Source of the DNA: JBBRSD01 sp038245725
GTDB lineage: Bacteria > Actinomycetota > Coriobacteriia > Anaerosomatales > JAAXUF01
Length of the DNA stretch: 64,000 nucleotides
Direction of reading: 5' to 3'
Assembly (NCBI GenBank): GCA_038245725.1
Contig: JBBRSD010000004.1
Location: 62,001-126,000, forward strand
Positions 17,831 through 28,642 of this stretch are shown in pieces (within the stretch, counting starts at the first letter, position 1; the number at the start of each line of letters is the position of its first letter). The notes beneath the pieces are model-generated. The model made no database searches and had not been told where the DNA came from. It was given only the letters and a program-made list of their open reading frames with translations. Position numbers and translations under genes: made by a program.

Positions 17831-18103
17831 GTGTCCGATAAACACCGCATGATGATTTCACACGAACAGGCTCGGGCCGCAGCTATCCGCCTCCAGAATA
17901 CCGACGACGCGCCGCATCCAAGTAGGCGGCCAGACGTCTCGGACGAGGTGTTCGCGGCCGCCATGGCCGCCGCCCAGAGTGCGCCCGACACCAATCTGCA
18001 GCGAATGGCCGGGGTGGAGCACTATCGCTCCGGCGGCTGCGCGGACTCGCGCGTCATCGCATCGATGATGATTCAGCGAATCATCTCCGACTCACTGCGC
18101 TGA
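17831..18103 (+). CDS. Small protein, possibly FlgM-like anti-sigma factor
   Basis: The product is 90 residues from a GTG, with no membrane segment. The C-terminal half (about 40-88) has a pattern like FlgM: an Ala-rich helix, then APDTNLQRMAGVEHYRSGG and a helix ending IQRIISDSL, comparable to the sigma-28-binding part of FlgM. The similarity is weak and judged by eye. No flagellar genes are in the window. About 100 bases separate it from the structured RNA candidate upstream, which may be its leader. Confidence 0.5.
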   Translation: MSDKHRMMISHEQARAAAIRLQNTDDAPHPSRRPDVSDEVFAAAMAAAQSAPDTNLQRMAGVEHYRSGGCADSRVIASMMIQRIISDSLR

Positions 18104-18181
18104 AATCGCCTTCTCGCTGGTAGAACGCGTACTGACGACGCATAATCGTGTCGTCAATCCTTGCGAGCAGTGGAGGCCCGC

Positions 18182-18475
18182 GTGTCCCCGAGAAGTTCGA
18201 GTTCCGTCAGAACGCTTCTGACCATAGCGATGGACGTGCTGATCGTCTGCGCCATCGTTGTCACCCTCCGACTCGTCATCCGGTTCTTCGGGGCACTGGC
18301 GACTGCGGGTTGGGGTAAGGCGATCGTCGCACTCACCAACCCACTCGTCATTCATTTCGGACTCCACGCTATCAAGACCCCATATGGCGGTGTATTCGAT
18401 GTCAGTGCAGCACTAATGATCGGCGGGTACCTAATTGTCGAATGGGTGATCTCCGGCGTGCGCAGCCGCGCGTAA
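18182..18475 (+). CDS. Small membrane protein of unknown function
   Basis: The product has 97 residues with two membrane helices (about 11-37 and 71-91) and a short amphipathic stretch between. The GTG at 18182 has GGAGG five bases upstream; earlier in-frame starts lack this. I do not recognise a family. It lies 35 bases before pilB and may be co-transcribed with it. Confidence 0.65.
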   Translation: MSPRSSSSVRTLLTIAMDVLIVCAIVVTLRLVIRFFGALATAGWGKAIVALTNPLVIHFGLHAIKTPYGGVFDVSAALMIGGYLIVEWVISGVRSRA

Positions 18476-18510
18476 GAAGGCGCCGTAACGACTCTTGAGG
18501 GAAGGCCCAG

Positions 18511-20187
18511 ATGTACTACGACGCAGAGCGCCTCGGGGAAGTCCTCCTCCGAATAGGCCACATAACTCAGGAGCAGCTCGATGCGGCATTGAGCGCTCAA
18601 GCTACCAACGGAGGTAGGCTGGGGGACGTGTTGCTCCAAGGCGACATCCTGACTGAAGAGCAGGTCTCCAAAGCGCTCGCGATACAGAAGCATCTCGAAC
18701 ACTTAGAGATCGCCTCGATCGACGTTGACCGGTCCGCGGCATTGCTTCTTCCCACCGGTCTGGCAAAACGCCGGAACGCACTGCCGGTCGGGTTCGTCGA
18801 CGGCGAGCTGGTGCTTGCCATGTCGGATCCTCTCGATATCGAGGTGATCGACGAGACGGAACTCCTCACCGGCTACAAGGTTCGGCCGGTTGTGGCGGCC
18901 AGCTCTCAGATCCGAAACGCTATCGACAAGTATCTTGTCGGAACCGATGACTTGCTCGATCTCGAGGCGAAGTACGCCGCCGCGGCCGTCGAGGCAAATC
19001 TTACGGCCGGCACGGACCTCGCCGATTCCTCGGTACCGCTGGTCAGGGTCGTCAATCAACAACTCCGTGACGCGATCGTTCAGGGCGCGAGCGACGTGCA
19101 TTTCGAGGCCGAAGAACACGGGACCCGCGTGCGCTTTCGGATCGACGGTGCATTGAGTGATGTCACGGTTCTTCCGAGGAGTTCCCACGCCGGCCTCGTG
19201 AGCCGAATCAAGGTGATGGCCGAAATGAACATCGCCGAACGGCGTTCGCCGCAGGATGGGCGTATCGCGTTTTGGACTGAGACGGGTGTCGTTGACATGC
19301 GAGTCGCGACGCTTCCGACTGTACACGGCGAGAGCGTGGTAGTTCGCCTGCTCAACCTTGAGATCGCTTATCGATCTCTCGACGAACTCCAGTTGCCTGC
19401 CGAAGAGCGCGTCAAGTTGGAGCGAATGCTCGCGAAGCCCTATGGGACGGTTCTCATGGCCGGCCCGACCGGGGCAGGCAAGACCACGACGCTGTACGCG
19501 CTGCTCCACCAGGTCACCAATAACACCCGCAAGGTCGTCACGATTGAAGATCCAGTCGAGTATCAGATGGCGGGCGTCTCACAGATCGCCCTCAACCCGC
19601 GTGCGGGCCTGACGTTTGCCTCCGGGCTGCGTTCGATCCTGCGATTCGACCCTGACATCGTGATGGTCGGAGAGGTCCGAGATTCGGAGACTGCGGCCAT
19701 CGCCGTTCGCGCGGCGTTGACAGGACACTTCGTCTTGACCTCCATCCACACCAACGACGCTCCGTCCGCTCTGACGCGACTCACAGAGATGGGCGTCGAA
19801 CCGTATATCACCGCTTCGGGACTCGTTGGTGTTGTGTCTCAGCGCCTCGTCCGCGTGCTTTGCCCAAAATGCAAGAAGCCCATCTCGATCGCGCCGGAGA
19901 TTCTTGTCGCCGCGGGCTTCTCCGAGGACGAGGCGCACCATGTGGTTACGTACGGCCCGCAGGGCTGCGAGTCATGTCACCGGACCGGATACTCCGGCCG
20001 CCTCGCGGTGTTCGAAATCATGGAGATGGACGACGACATCCGCCGCGCCTTCGTCGCTAACGCTTCCTCGGACGACCTGCGCGCCATCGCGATCCAGAAC
20101 GGGATGTCGACGCTTCGGCGACACGCGTTGACTCGGGTGAGCGCCGGTCTGACGAGTCTGGAAGAGATCAATCGGATCGTGGTCTGA
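18511..20187 (+). CDS. pilB: Type IV pilus/type II secretion assembly ATPase with MshEN domain
   Basis: The 558-residue protein begins with an MshEN-type domain (about 5-145, with RLGEVLLRIGHIT and GRLGDVLLQGDILT repeats), the fold that binds cyclic di-GMP in relatives. The ATPase domain has Walker A GPTGAGKT (318-325), Asp box, Walker B DIVMVGEVRD (382-391) and the zinc cysteines 451, 454, 486 and 489 of PilB/GspE. No pilC, pilM or pilin gene is nearby, so it serves a machine encoded elsewhere. It ends one base before deoB. Confidence 0.92.
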   Translation: MYYDAERLGEVLLRIGHITQEQLDAALSAQATNGGRLGDVLLQGDILTEEQVSKALAIQKHLEHLEIASIDVDRSAALLLPTGLAKRRNALPVGFVDGELVLAMSDPLDIEVIDETELLTGYKVRPVVAASSQIRNAIDKYLVGTDDLLDLEAKYAAAAVEANLTAGTDLADSSVPLVRVVNQQLRDAIVQGASDVHFEAEEHGTRVRFRIDGALSDVTVLPRSSHAGLVSRIKVMAEMNIAERRSPQDGRIAFWTETGVVDMRVATLPTVHGESVVVRLLNLEIAYRSLDELQLPAEERVKLERMLAKPYGTVLMAGPTGAGKTTTLYALLHQVTNNTRKVVTIEDPVEYQMAGVSQIALNPRAGLTFASGLRSILRFDPDIVMVGEVRDSETAAIAVRAALTGHFVLTSIHTNDAPSALTRLTEMGVEPYITASGLVGVVSQRLVRVLCPKCKKPISIAPEILVAAGFSEDEAHHVVTYGPQGCESCHRTGYSGRLAVFEIMEMDDDIRRAFVANASSDDLRAIAIQNGMSTLRRHALTRVSAGLTSLEEINRIVV

Positions 20188-20188
20188 C

Positions 20189-21381
20189 GTGCCACGTGAG
20201 GCGCGGGCAATAGTCGTCGTTCTCGACAGCGTAGGAGCAGGGGAGTTGCCCGACGCCGCCCTCTATGAGGACCAAGGCAGCAACACCCTTCGAAACACCT
20301 CTCACGCGGCCGGCGGGCTTGAAATGCCGAATCTGGGGGGCATGGGACTTGGGAACGTCACAGACATCCTCGGAGTCGCGCCCACGGCATCGCCTGTCGC
20401 ATCGTGGGGCAGGTGCGCCGAGCAATCCGCTGGCAAGGACACCACCACCGGGCACTGGGAGATGATGGGGATCGTGCTCGACCATCCGTTTCCCACCTAT
20501 CCCGACGGATTCCCGCCGGCGGTCATGGACGCGTTCACGCGCGAGACCGGCCTTGGATGGTTGGGGAATTACGCGGCGAGCGGCACCGAGATCATCCAGG
20601 AACTCGGGTCTGAACACGTTGCGACCGGCAAGCCCATCATCTACACGTCGGCGGACAGCGTCTTCCAGATTGCGGCTCACGAGGACGTCATGCCCATCGG
20701 TGAGCTGTACCGGATCTGCACGATCGCACGCGAGAAGGTGGTCGTAGGTGAGCACGCCGTCGGACGCGTCATCGCACGGCCCTTCATCGGCCCGGACGAA
20801 CGCGGGACGTTCACCCGCACGCATCGCCGCCGCGACTTTGCGCTCGAGCCATTCGAGCCGACGGTGCTCGACCGCCTGGTCGAAGCCGGTTTCATGAGCT
20901 ACGGCATCGGCAAAATCGGTGAGATCTTCGCGTGGCGAGGAATCTGCGAATCGCCGCACTCTGAGGACAACATGCAGGGCTTCGACAACATCGTGAAGCG
21001 CGTGTCGTCCCACGACGACAACGGTTTCGTCTTCGCCAACCTCGTGGATTTCGACATGGTCTGGGGGCATCGCAACGACGTCGAGGGCTACGCCCGCGGC
21101 CTTGAGGCCGTCGACCGACGGATCCCGGAGTTGTTGGATGCGATGATCGAGGGCGACCTGCTCGTGATCACGGCCGACCACGGCTGCGACCCCACGACGC
21201 CATCGACCGACCACTCGCGTGAATACACCCCTCTGATCGTCCATATCAAGGGTGTCGACCGAGGCGCGCGTCTGGGCACGAGGTCGACCTTCGCCGACAT
21301 CGGCCAGACCGTTGCAGACTTCTACGGTATCTCGGGCTCGGACGGGCGAGGCGCCTCGTTCCTCTCGGAGGTGCGAGACGC

Positions 21382-21385
<4 letters not shown>
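20189..21385 (+). CDS. deoB: Phosphopentomutase
   Basis: The 398-residue enzyme interconverts (deoxy)ribose 1-phosphate and 5-phosphate. Alkaline-phosphatase-superfamily metal sites are visible: the N-terminal VLDSVGAGELPDA, GKDTTTGHWEMMG with the phosphorylated Thr, and the C-terminal ITADHGCDPTTPSTDHSRE. The GTG start lies one base after pilB. It is coupled to the next gene by a 4-base overlap, giving a nucleoside breakdown unit. Confidence 0.96.
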
Positions 21386-22692
<1,307 letters not shown>

Positions 22693-22728
22693 TCCGGAGC
22701 GCTCCACATCGTCGTCATAGCCCTCAGA

Positions 22729-22734
22729 TATACT
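22729..22734 (+). promoter_or_regulatory. -10 box upstream of the M50 protease gene
   Basis: TATACT (five of six to TATAAT) is followed by GACG, the same ten bases as at the riboflavin promoter (42146-42155). No clear -35 box. The gap between deoA and the protease gene is 85 bases. Confidence 0.4.
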
Positions 22735-22777
22735 GACGCGAGTCCGCATCGACAACTCGCACGGAGGAACCCGCTGA

Positions 22778-23530
22778 ATGCCTGACCTGCGCCGTATAGA
22801 CCCGAGATGGCTCGTTCTCGGCGCCATCGCGGTTGTCGCGATCGCGCTGAACCGTGGGCTGTTCGACCCCACTCAGCTTGGGAACCTCGCGAGAATACCT
22901 TTGCGCTTCGCATTGCTCTTCCCGGCCATTATCTTGCATGAGGTGGCCCACGGATACGTGGCGTACCTGCTTGGGGATCCCACCGCGAAGCGTATGGGAC
23001 GGCTGACGCTGAACCCGCTCAAGCACATCGACCCGGTCGGCACGATCATCCTGCCGATCACGTTGCTGCTCGTGTCGGGAGGGGCGTTCTTCTTTGGCTA
23101 CGCGAAACCGGTGCCATTCAACCCTCGCAACTTCAAGGACGAGCGCACTGGCATGCTGCTCACGGGGATCGCCGGACCCGTCACTAACATCCTGCTCGCG
23201 CTTGTGTTCGGTCTAGCCTCGCGCCTGTTCCCCTTGCCAGGTGGCGTTTGGGATCCGGGCAGCTTCAACTCCGTTGGGGCGTTCATGCTCTTCTTCTGCT
23301 ACGCGAACTTGATGCTCGCCTTCTTCAACCTCGTCCCAGTGCCGCCGCTCGACGGTTCACGGGTACTGCAGTGGATCCTGCCTGACAGCCTGCGCAACGT
23401 GTACCACTCCATCGAGCGGTTCGGGTTCCTCATCCTCATGGGCCTCATCTGGTTCGTCCCGGGCCTCTTCAACGGGTACCTCGACGTGACGGTGTGGCCG
23501 ATCTTCTCGGCGGTGACGGGAATCCGCTAG
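22778..23530 (+). CDS. Site-2 protease family (M50) membrane metalloprotease
   Basis: The 250-residue protein has about six membrane helices. The zinc motif is HEVAHG (about 49-54) in the second helix region and the second metal site is NLVPVPPLDGSR (about 186-197). It belongs to the short, PDZ-less group of rhomboid-like S2P proteins common in Gram-positives. The substrate is unknown. GGAGG lies ten bases before the ATG. It is followed by trpS after 83 bases. Confidence 0.9.
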   Translation: MPDLRRIDPRWLVLGAIAVVAIALNRGLFDPTQLGNLARIPLRFALLFPAIILHEVAHGYVAYLLGDPTAKRMGRLTLNPLKHIDPVGTIILPITLLLVSGGAFFFGYAKPVPFNPRNFKDERTGMLLTGIAGPVTNILLALVFGLASRLFPLPGGVWDPGSFNSVGAFMLFFCYANLMLAFFNLVPVPPLDGSRVLQWILPDSLRNVYHSIERFGFLILMGLIWFVPGLFNGYLDVTVWPIFSAVTGIR

Positions 23531-23613
23531 GGTTACCCCTCACCGCGCCAGCCGTCTGCGTTATCATGCGGAAGCGTCCTTACGACCCGTCTTCGCGAGG
23601 AGTTCGCCTCAGC

Positions 23614-24693
23614 ATGACAGCCAAGAAACGCACGCTCACCGGCTACCGTCCGACCGGCAAGCTCCACATCGGGCATTGGTTCGGCAACCTTCAGAATATG
23701 CTCGCGATGCAGCACGAGTACGACGCGTACTACTTCATCGCCGACTACCACGCGCTCACGACGGCGTGGCAGGACCCGAGCCACGTCCGTGAGTCCACCG
23801 AAGAGATGGTGCTCGACTGGCTCGCGGCAGGTCTCGACCCCGATATCTGCACGATCTACCGCCAGTCCGACGTCTCCGAGGTCGTCGAACTGATGACGTT
23901 CTTCTCAATGGTGACGCCGAAGCCTTGGCTCGAGCGCGTCCCGAGCTACAAGGAGCAGCGCGAGCAGATCACCGACAAGGACCTCGGCAACCTTGGCTTC
24001 TTCCTCTACCCTCTGCTGCAGGCGGCCGACATCACCGTCGTGCTCGCCGATGCCGTGCCGGTGGGCGAGGACCAGCTCCCGCATCTAGAGCTCACCCGCG
24101 AGATTGTTCGCCGCTTCAACAACGCCTACGGCGACTACCTCGTCGAGCCGAAGGCCATCATCGCGAAAGAGGGCGCTCGCGTTCCCGGGACCGACGGCCG
24201 GAAGATGAGCAAGAGCTACGGCAACGCCATCTACATCAGCGACTCACCGGACGAGATGCGCGCCAAGGTCATGTCGTTCGTGACCGACCCGCAACGCAGG
24301 CTCAAGACCGATCCCGGCGACCCGGACATCTGCCCGCTGCACGCCGTCCACAAGCTCATCGCCCCTGCCGATGAAATCGCGGACTGGGATCGGTGTTGCC
24401 GCAGTGCCGAATGTGGTTGTGTTGCGCACAAGCGGAAGCTCGCAGACGATCTCATCGAATACTTCGCCGCGTTCCAGACCCGCCGAGCAGAGCTCGCAGC
24501 GATCCCGAATCACGCGTGGAACGTGCTTGCAGGCGGCGCGCAGAAGGCTCGTCCGATCACGAGCGAGGTCGTCTCGACGTGTCGCGAACTCATCGGCATC
24601 GAGACGCGCACGTCGCTGTCGGCGGGCATCAAGCCGCGCGACCCCAAGGCGGTTCGCGAGGAGTCCGCTCCGAGCTACCTCGACGGCGAGTAG
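23614..24693 (+). CDS. trpS: Tryptophan--tRNA ligase
   Basis: The 359-residue class I synthetase has TGKLHIGHW (HIGH motif, about 12-20) and GRKMSKSYGN (KMSKS, about 190). A Cys-rich insertion, CCRSAECGCVAHKRK, lies near residue 267, as in many bacterial TrpRS. The ATG at 23614 follows GAGGAG at a spacing of about 11. Longer in-frame starts overlap the previous gene and are unlikely. TTATCAT at 23561-23567 may be its -10 region. Confidence 0.95.
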   Translation: MTAKKRTLTGYRPTGKLHIGHWFGNLQNMLAMQHEYDAYYFIADYHALTTAWQDPSHVRESTEEMVLDWLAAGLDPDICTIYRQSDVSEVVELMTFFSMVTPKPWLERVPSYKEQREQITDKDLGNLGFFLYPLLQAADITVVLADAVPVGEDQLPHLELTREIVRRFNNAYGDYLVEPKAIIAKEGARVPGTDGRKMSKSYGNAIYISDSPDEMRAKVMSFVTDPQRRLKTDPGDPDICPLHAVHKLIAPADEIADWDRCCRSAECGCVAHKRKLADDLIEYFAAFQTRRAELAAIPNHAWNVLAGGAQKARPITSEVVSTCRELIGIETRTSLSAGIKPRDPKAVREESAPSYLDGE

Positions 24694-24703
24694 GGCGACT
24701 CAG

Positions 24704-25483
24704 TTGAGCGGCTACACCGTCAAGACCGACGTGTTCGAGGGTCCCTTCGACCTGTTGCTGCACCTCGTCTCGCGTCAGAAGCTCGATGTCGCCGCGATCT
24801 CAGTATCCGAAGTCGCCGACCAGTACCTCGCCTACATAGACCGAATCACCGACCTCGACCTCGACATCGCGAGTGACTTTCTGCTCGTCGCCGCCACACT
24901 CCTTGAGATAAAGGCGTCCTCGCTCCTCCCCAAAGACGAGCAGTATTTCGGGGACGAACTCGACGACCTATCACCGGATGAGGCTCGCGACATCCTCGTT
25001 GCGCGCCTCCTGTCCTACAAGCAGTTCAAGAACGCGGCCGGGGAGCTCGCCGCTCGCATGGAGTCCGAGGATCGGATGCATCCGCGCCAGGCGGGACTCG
25101 AGCGAGACTTCCTCACCCTCATGCCGGACTATCTCGAAGGCGTCACGCTGCGCGGACTCGCCGTCATCTGCGCAGACCTCCTGCACCGCCGCGACGTCTT
25201 CTTGCTTGAGGCCGAGCATGTGGCGTCGATGCCGATCTCTTTGGAACTCCACGCCGAGAGCGTCCACCGGCAGCTTCAGCGGCACGGAACAGTGCGCTTC
25301 AGCGAGATCGTCGCAGGCAACGCGACGCTCGAGGTCATCGTGGTAACGTTCCTTGCTGTCCTCGAGCTGTACAAGCGCGGGCTGGCCGACATCACGCAAG
25401 ACCATGTCTTCGGCGAGATTGTGGTCACGAACATCGATGCAGAAGAGGCCGCATCGCGCGGCTTCGTTGAGGAGCGGGAGTGA
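24704..25483 (+). CDS. scpA: Segregation and condensation protein A
   Basis: The 259-residue kleisin bridges the two Smc heads in the bacterial condensin. The N-terminal FEGPFDLLLHLVSRQKLD and the C-terminal winged helix (VVTFLAVLELYKRG) are typical. The best start is a TTG at 24704, which places MSGYTVKTDVFEGPF at the N-terminus as in relatives. Overlap with scpB is consistent with a ScpAB operon. Confidence 0.93.
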   Translation: MSGYTVKTDVFEGPFDLLLHLVSRQKLDVAAISVSEVADQYLAYIDRITDLDLDIASDFLLVAATLLEIKASSLLPKDEQYFGDELDDLSPDEARDILVARLLSYKQFKNAAGELAARMESEDRMHPRQAGLERDFLTLMPDYLEGVTLRGLAVICADLLHRRDVFLLEAEHVASMPISLELHAESVHRQLQRHGTVRFSEIVAGNATLEVIVVTFLAVLELYKRGLADITQDHVFGEIVVTNIDAEEAASRGFVEERE

Positions 25484-25485
25484 CC

Positions 25486-26109
25486 ATGGCGCAGGACCTG
25501 AAGCTTCGTGGGGCGCTCGAAGCGCTTCTGTTCGTCTCAGACGAGCCAGTCTCGGCGGCCAGGCTCGCCAAGGTGATCGACGCCGCGCCTTCCGACGTCG
25601 ACTCGGCGCTTGCCGAACTCGCTCAGGAGTATCAGGAGACCGAACGCGGATTCCAGCTGCGCGAGGTCGCGGGCGGCTGGCGCTTCTACACGCATCCGGG
25701 ATTCCACGACGTCATCGAGACGTACGTGCTGTCCTGGGACACGCGCAGGCTTTCGCAGGCAGCGCTCGAGGCGCTGGCGGTCGTCGCGTACCACCAGCCG
25801 GTCTCGCGAAACGGGATCAACGCCGTCCGCGGCGTGAACAGCGAGGGTGTCGTCGCGTCGCTCGCCGAGAAGGGCCTCGTTCGCGAAGTGGGCCGAGACA
25901 AGAACGCGGGCAACTCGATCCTGTACGGCACCACGCGCACCTTCCTCGAGAAGTTCGGACTCAAGGACCTCAGCGAACTGCCACCGATCGAGGAGTTCGC
26001 GCCCGACTCCGAGACCGAGCGGGCGGTTCGCGATCGGTTGTCCTCCACAGATGGCCCGGTGTTCGGCGCTGAAGACGCAACCGACGAAGACGTCGAGTTG
26101 GTTGACTAG
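25486..26109 (+). CDS. scpB: Segregation and condensation protein B
   Basis: The 207-residue ScpB has two winged helices, with LEALLFVSDEPVSAARLA, LAVVAYHQPVSRNGINAVRGVNSEGVVASL and YGTTRTFLEKFGLKDLSELP. It dimerises and binds ScpA. GGGAG lies five bases before the ATG; a GTG at 25480 is an alternative and would overlap scpA. Confidence 0.93.
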   Translation: MAQDLKLRGALEALLFVSDEPVSAARLAKVIDAAPSDVDSALAELAQEYQETERGFQLREVAGGWRFYTHPGFHDVIETYVLSWDTRRLSQAALEALAVVAYHQPVSRNGINAVRGVNSEGVVASLAEKGLVREVGRDKNAGNSILYGTTRTFLEKFGLKDLSELPPIEEFAPDSETERAVRDRLSSTDGPVFGAEDATDEDVELVD

Positions 26110-26113
26110 AGCG

Positions 26114-26926
26114 ATGAACGAAGCCGACCGCGACCGTCGTGAGACCGGACGCGCTCCTGTTGCCCAGGGCGACGAGCGCCTGGTTCCCATGCGCCTCCAG
26201 AAGTTCCTTGCGCGCGCCGGCGCTGCATCCCGCCGGGGCAGCGAGGACCTTATGACAGCAGGCCGGGTCGCCGTCAACGGCGTCGTCGTGACCGAACTCG
26301 GTGCCAAGGTGGATCCTGCGGTCGATTCGGTGACGGTGGATGGTATACGCGTTTCACCCGCGGACGAGCCCGTGTATCTCGCCTTCAACAAGCCCGCCGG
26401 CGTCGTCACCACGATGAGTGATCCGCAAGGTCGCATGACCGTCGCGGCGCTCGTCCCGGTCAAAGACCACCCGGGACTGTTCCCGGTCGGTCGGCTCGAC
26501 TACGACACGACCGGCCTGCTGCTCTTCACCACCGACGGCGAGATCGCGCATCGTCTTTTGCACCCGAGCCGCCACGTGGAGAAGGTCTACCGCGCGCTCA
26601 TCGACGGCCGCGCGACCGAGGCCGAACTCGACCGCATCCGGGACGGCGTCGAGCTCGACGACGGCGTCACAGCGCCGGCCCGCGTGCGTTCGTTGCGCTC
26701 GTCGGGCACGACCACCTTCGTCGAGATCGCCATCCGAGAAGGACGCAAGCGCCAGGTGCGGCGGATGTTCTCGAAGATCCACCACCCGGTCCTCGAGCTG
26801 CACAGAGTGAGCTTCGGCCCGGTCGATCTCGGCGATTTGCGCAAGGCCGGGTGGCGTGTTCTTACTCCCGAGGAAGTCGCGGCGCTTCGCGACGCGGTTG
26901 GGATGACGCAGGAGGGGCGCGGCTGA
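26114..26926 (+). CDS. rluB: rRNA pseudouridine synthase, RluB/RsuA family
   Basis: The 270-residue enzyme has an S4 RNA-binding domain (about 26-85, MRLQKFLARAGAASRRGSE) and the catalytic domain with GRLDYDTTGLLLFT, whose first Asp is the nucleophile, and REGRKRQVRRM. It most likely modifies 23S rRNA at a site near 2605, as in the scpAB-rluB gene order of Gram-positives. Its stop overlaps the cobU start. Confidence 0.9.
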   Translation: MNEADRDRRETGRAPVAQGDERLVPMRLQKFLARAGAASRRGSEDLMTAGRVAVNGVVVTELGAKVDPAVDSVTVDGIRVSPADEPVYLAFNKPAGVVTTMSDPQGRMTVAALVPVKDHPGLFPVGRLDYDTTGLLLFTTDGEIAHRLLHPSRHVEKVYRALIDGRATEAELDRIRDGVELDDGVTAPARVRSLRSSGTTTFVEIAIREGRKRQVRRMFSKIHHPVLELHRVSFGPVDLGDLRKAGWRVLTPEEVAALRDAVGMTQEGRG

Positions 26927-27534
26927 TGGCACTCGTAGTGATCACCGGAGGCGCGCGAAGTGGCAAGTCGGGCGCCGCTCAGCGCTTGGCTGAGGCGCGC
27001 GCTCGCGACGGCAAGCGCGTCGTAGTCGCCGTCTTTGCGTCAGAGACCGACGCCGAGATGACCGACCGGATCGCTCATCACCAAGCCAGTCGCCCCGACG
27101 GCTTTACCGTTGTCGAAGCGACGGATTCCGAGTCATGGCTCGATGCGGCAGGTCACGATGATCTGCTGGTCGTCGACTGTCTCGGTACCTGTGTGGGGCG
27201 TGCGATGCTCGAGGTGTGGGAGAGCGTTGTGCCCGCTGGCACCGACATGAGTGACGCCGCAGAGCTGCCCGCCCGCTTCGAGACCGAGTTCACGGCGCGC
27301 GCGACTGCGCTCGTCGGTCGAGTCGCCGCTCGGACCGGCGACACCGTTGTCGTTACCAACGAGGTTGGGTCTGGTATCGTCCCGGCGTACGCCACAGGTC
27401 GCCTCTTTCGAGACGTGCTTGGCCGCGCGAATGCCGTGCTGATCGGTGGCGCGGATGCAGCATACATCGCCGTAGGCGGCAGGCTGATCGACCTCGGCTC
27501 GCTTCCGCGCGATATCGCCTGGCCTCGAGACTGA
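26926..27534 (+). CDS. cobU: Adenosylcobinamide kinase/guanylyltransferase
   Basis: The 202-residue bifunctional enzyme phosphorylates adenosylcobinamide and adds GMP. It has the P-loop GGARSGKS (6-13), HHQASRPDGF with the guanylylated His, and the C-terminal NEVGSGIVP. It opens a four-gene nucleotide-loop operon (cobU-cobT-cobS-cobC). TGATG overlap with rluB couples it to an unrelated gene. Confidence 0.95.
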   Translation: MALVVITGGARSGKSGAAQRLAEARARDGKRVVVAVFASETDAEMTDRIAHHQASRPDGFTVVEATDSESWLDAAGHDDLLVVDCLGTCVGRAMLEVWESVVPAGTDMSDAAELPARFETEFTARATALVGRVAARTGDTVVVTNEVGSGIVPAYATGRLFRDVLGRANAVLIGGADAAYIAVGGRLIDLGSLPRDIAWPRD

Positions 27535-27556
27535 CCTTCTGGAAAGGACGACCTGC

Positions 27557-28636
27557 ATGACGCCCGACACCACGTTCGAAGACCAGCTCTCTGCCGTCAT
27601 CGGCTCTGTCACCGCGACGGATCCGGCCGCCGAAACGGCTGCGTGGGAGCGGCTCGACAGCCTTACGAAGCCGCCCCGGTCGCTCGGCAGGCTCGAGACG
27701 ATCGCGGCTCAGATAGCCCGCATCCAGGGAAACGTTCGTCCGAACGTCGAGCGCAAGCAGGTCCTGCTCATGGCAGGGGATCACGGAGTGGTCGCCGAGG
27801 GCGTCTCGGCGTATCCGCAGGATGTCACGTGGCAGATGGTCGCGAACTTCTCGGCGGGGGGCGCTGCGATCAACCAGATCGCGGCCTCTGTGGGTGCTGG
27901 CGTCGAGGTCTACGACGTCGGTGTCGCGCACGATCTTGAGGACTTCCCGGGCATTCGCCACGCCAACGTCGCGCGCGGGACCGCCAACATGGCGCTCGGA
28001 CCGGCGATGACGCGAGAGGAGTGCGCACGCGCCGTGCTCGTCGGCGTGCAAGCCGCTCGCGAGGCCGCCGAAGTCGGCGTCACGCTGCTGGGGACCGGCG
28101 AGATGGGCATCGGCAACACGACGGCGGCTGCAGCGCTGACGGCGGCGTTCACCGGCGCCGATGTCGAGCGTGTCGTAGGCCGCGGGACCGGACTCGACGA
28201 TGCGGGCGTCGCCCGCAAAGCGCAGGTCGTGCGCACCGCGCTCGCAGTGAACTCGGCAGCTGACCTCGACACGCTCGGCGTGCTCGCCGCCGTGGGCGGG
28301 CTCGAGATCGCCGCGCTGGCGGGCGTTATCATCGGAGCGGCCGAGGAGGGCGTAGCGGTTGTCTCCGACGGCTATATCTCCGGCGCGGCGACCCTTGCGG
28401 CTCTCGCGCTGTGCCCGGTCACCCGCGACTACGTGTTCCCGTCGCACCTCAGCGTGGAGCCGGGACACCGGGTGCTGCTCGACTTCATCGGGCTTGCGCC
28501 CGTGTTCGATCTCGACATGCGGCTCGGAGAAGGCACCGGCGCGGCGCTCGCGATGGGTGTCATCGACGCTGCCTGCCACATGATGTCTGGCATGGCGACG
28601 TTCGCCGAGGCCGGCGTCGCCGAGGCGGAGGAGTAG
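27557..28636 (+). CDS. cobT: Nicotinate-nucleotide--dimethylbenzimidazole phosphoribosyltransferase
   Basis: The 359-residue enzyme makes alpha-ribazole phosphate from the lower-ligand base. Motifs are TKPPRSLGRLE (about 37-47), AGDHGVVAEGVSAYP (about 74-88) and the catalytic Glu in RLGEGTGAAL (about 320). GGAAAGGA precedes the ATG. Its base specificity (which cobamide is made) cannot be read from the sequence. Confidence 0.96.
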   Translation: MTPDTTFEDQLSAVIGSVTATDPAAETAAWERLDSLTKPPRSLGRLETIAAQIARIQGNVRPNVERKQVLLMAGDHGVVAEGVSAYPQDVTWQMVANFSAGGAAINQIAASVGAGVEVYDVGVAHDLEDFPGIRHANVARGTANMALGPAMTREECARAVLVGVQAAREAAEVGVTLLGTGEMGIGNTTAAAALTAAFTGADVERVVGRGTGLDDAGVARKAQVVRTALAVNSAADLDTLGVLAAVGGLEIAALAGVIIGAAEEGVAVVSDGYISGAATLAALALCPVTRDYVFPSHLSVEPGHRVLLDFIGLAPVFDLDMRLGEGTGAALAMGVIDAACHMMSGMATFAEAGVAEAEE

Positions 28637-28642
28637 CACCGC

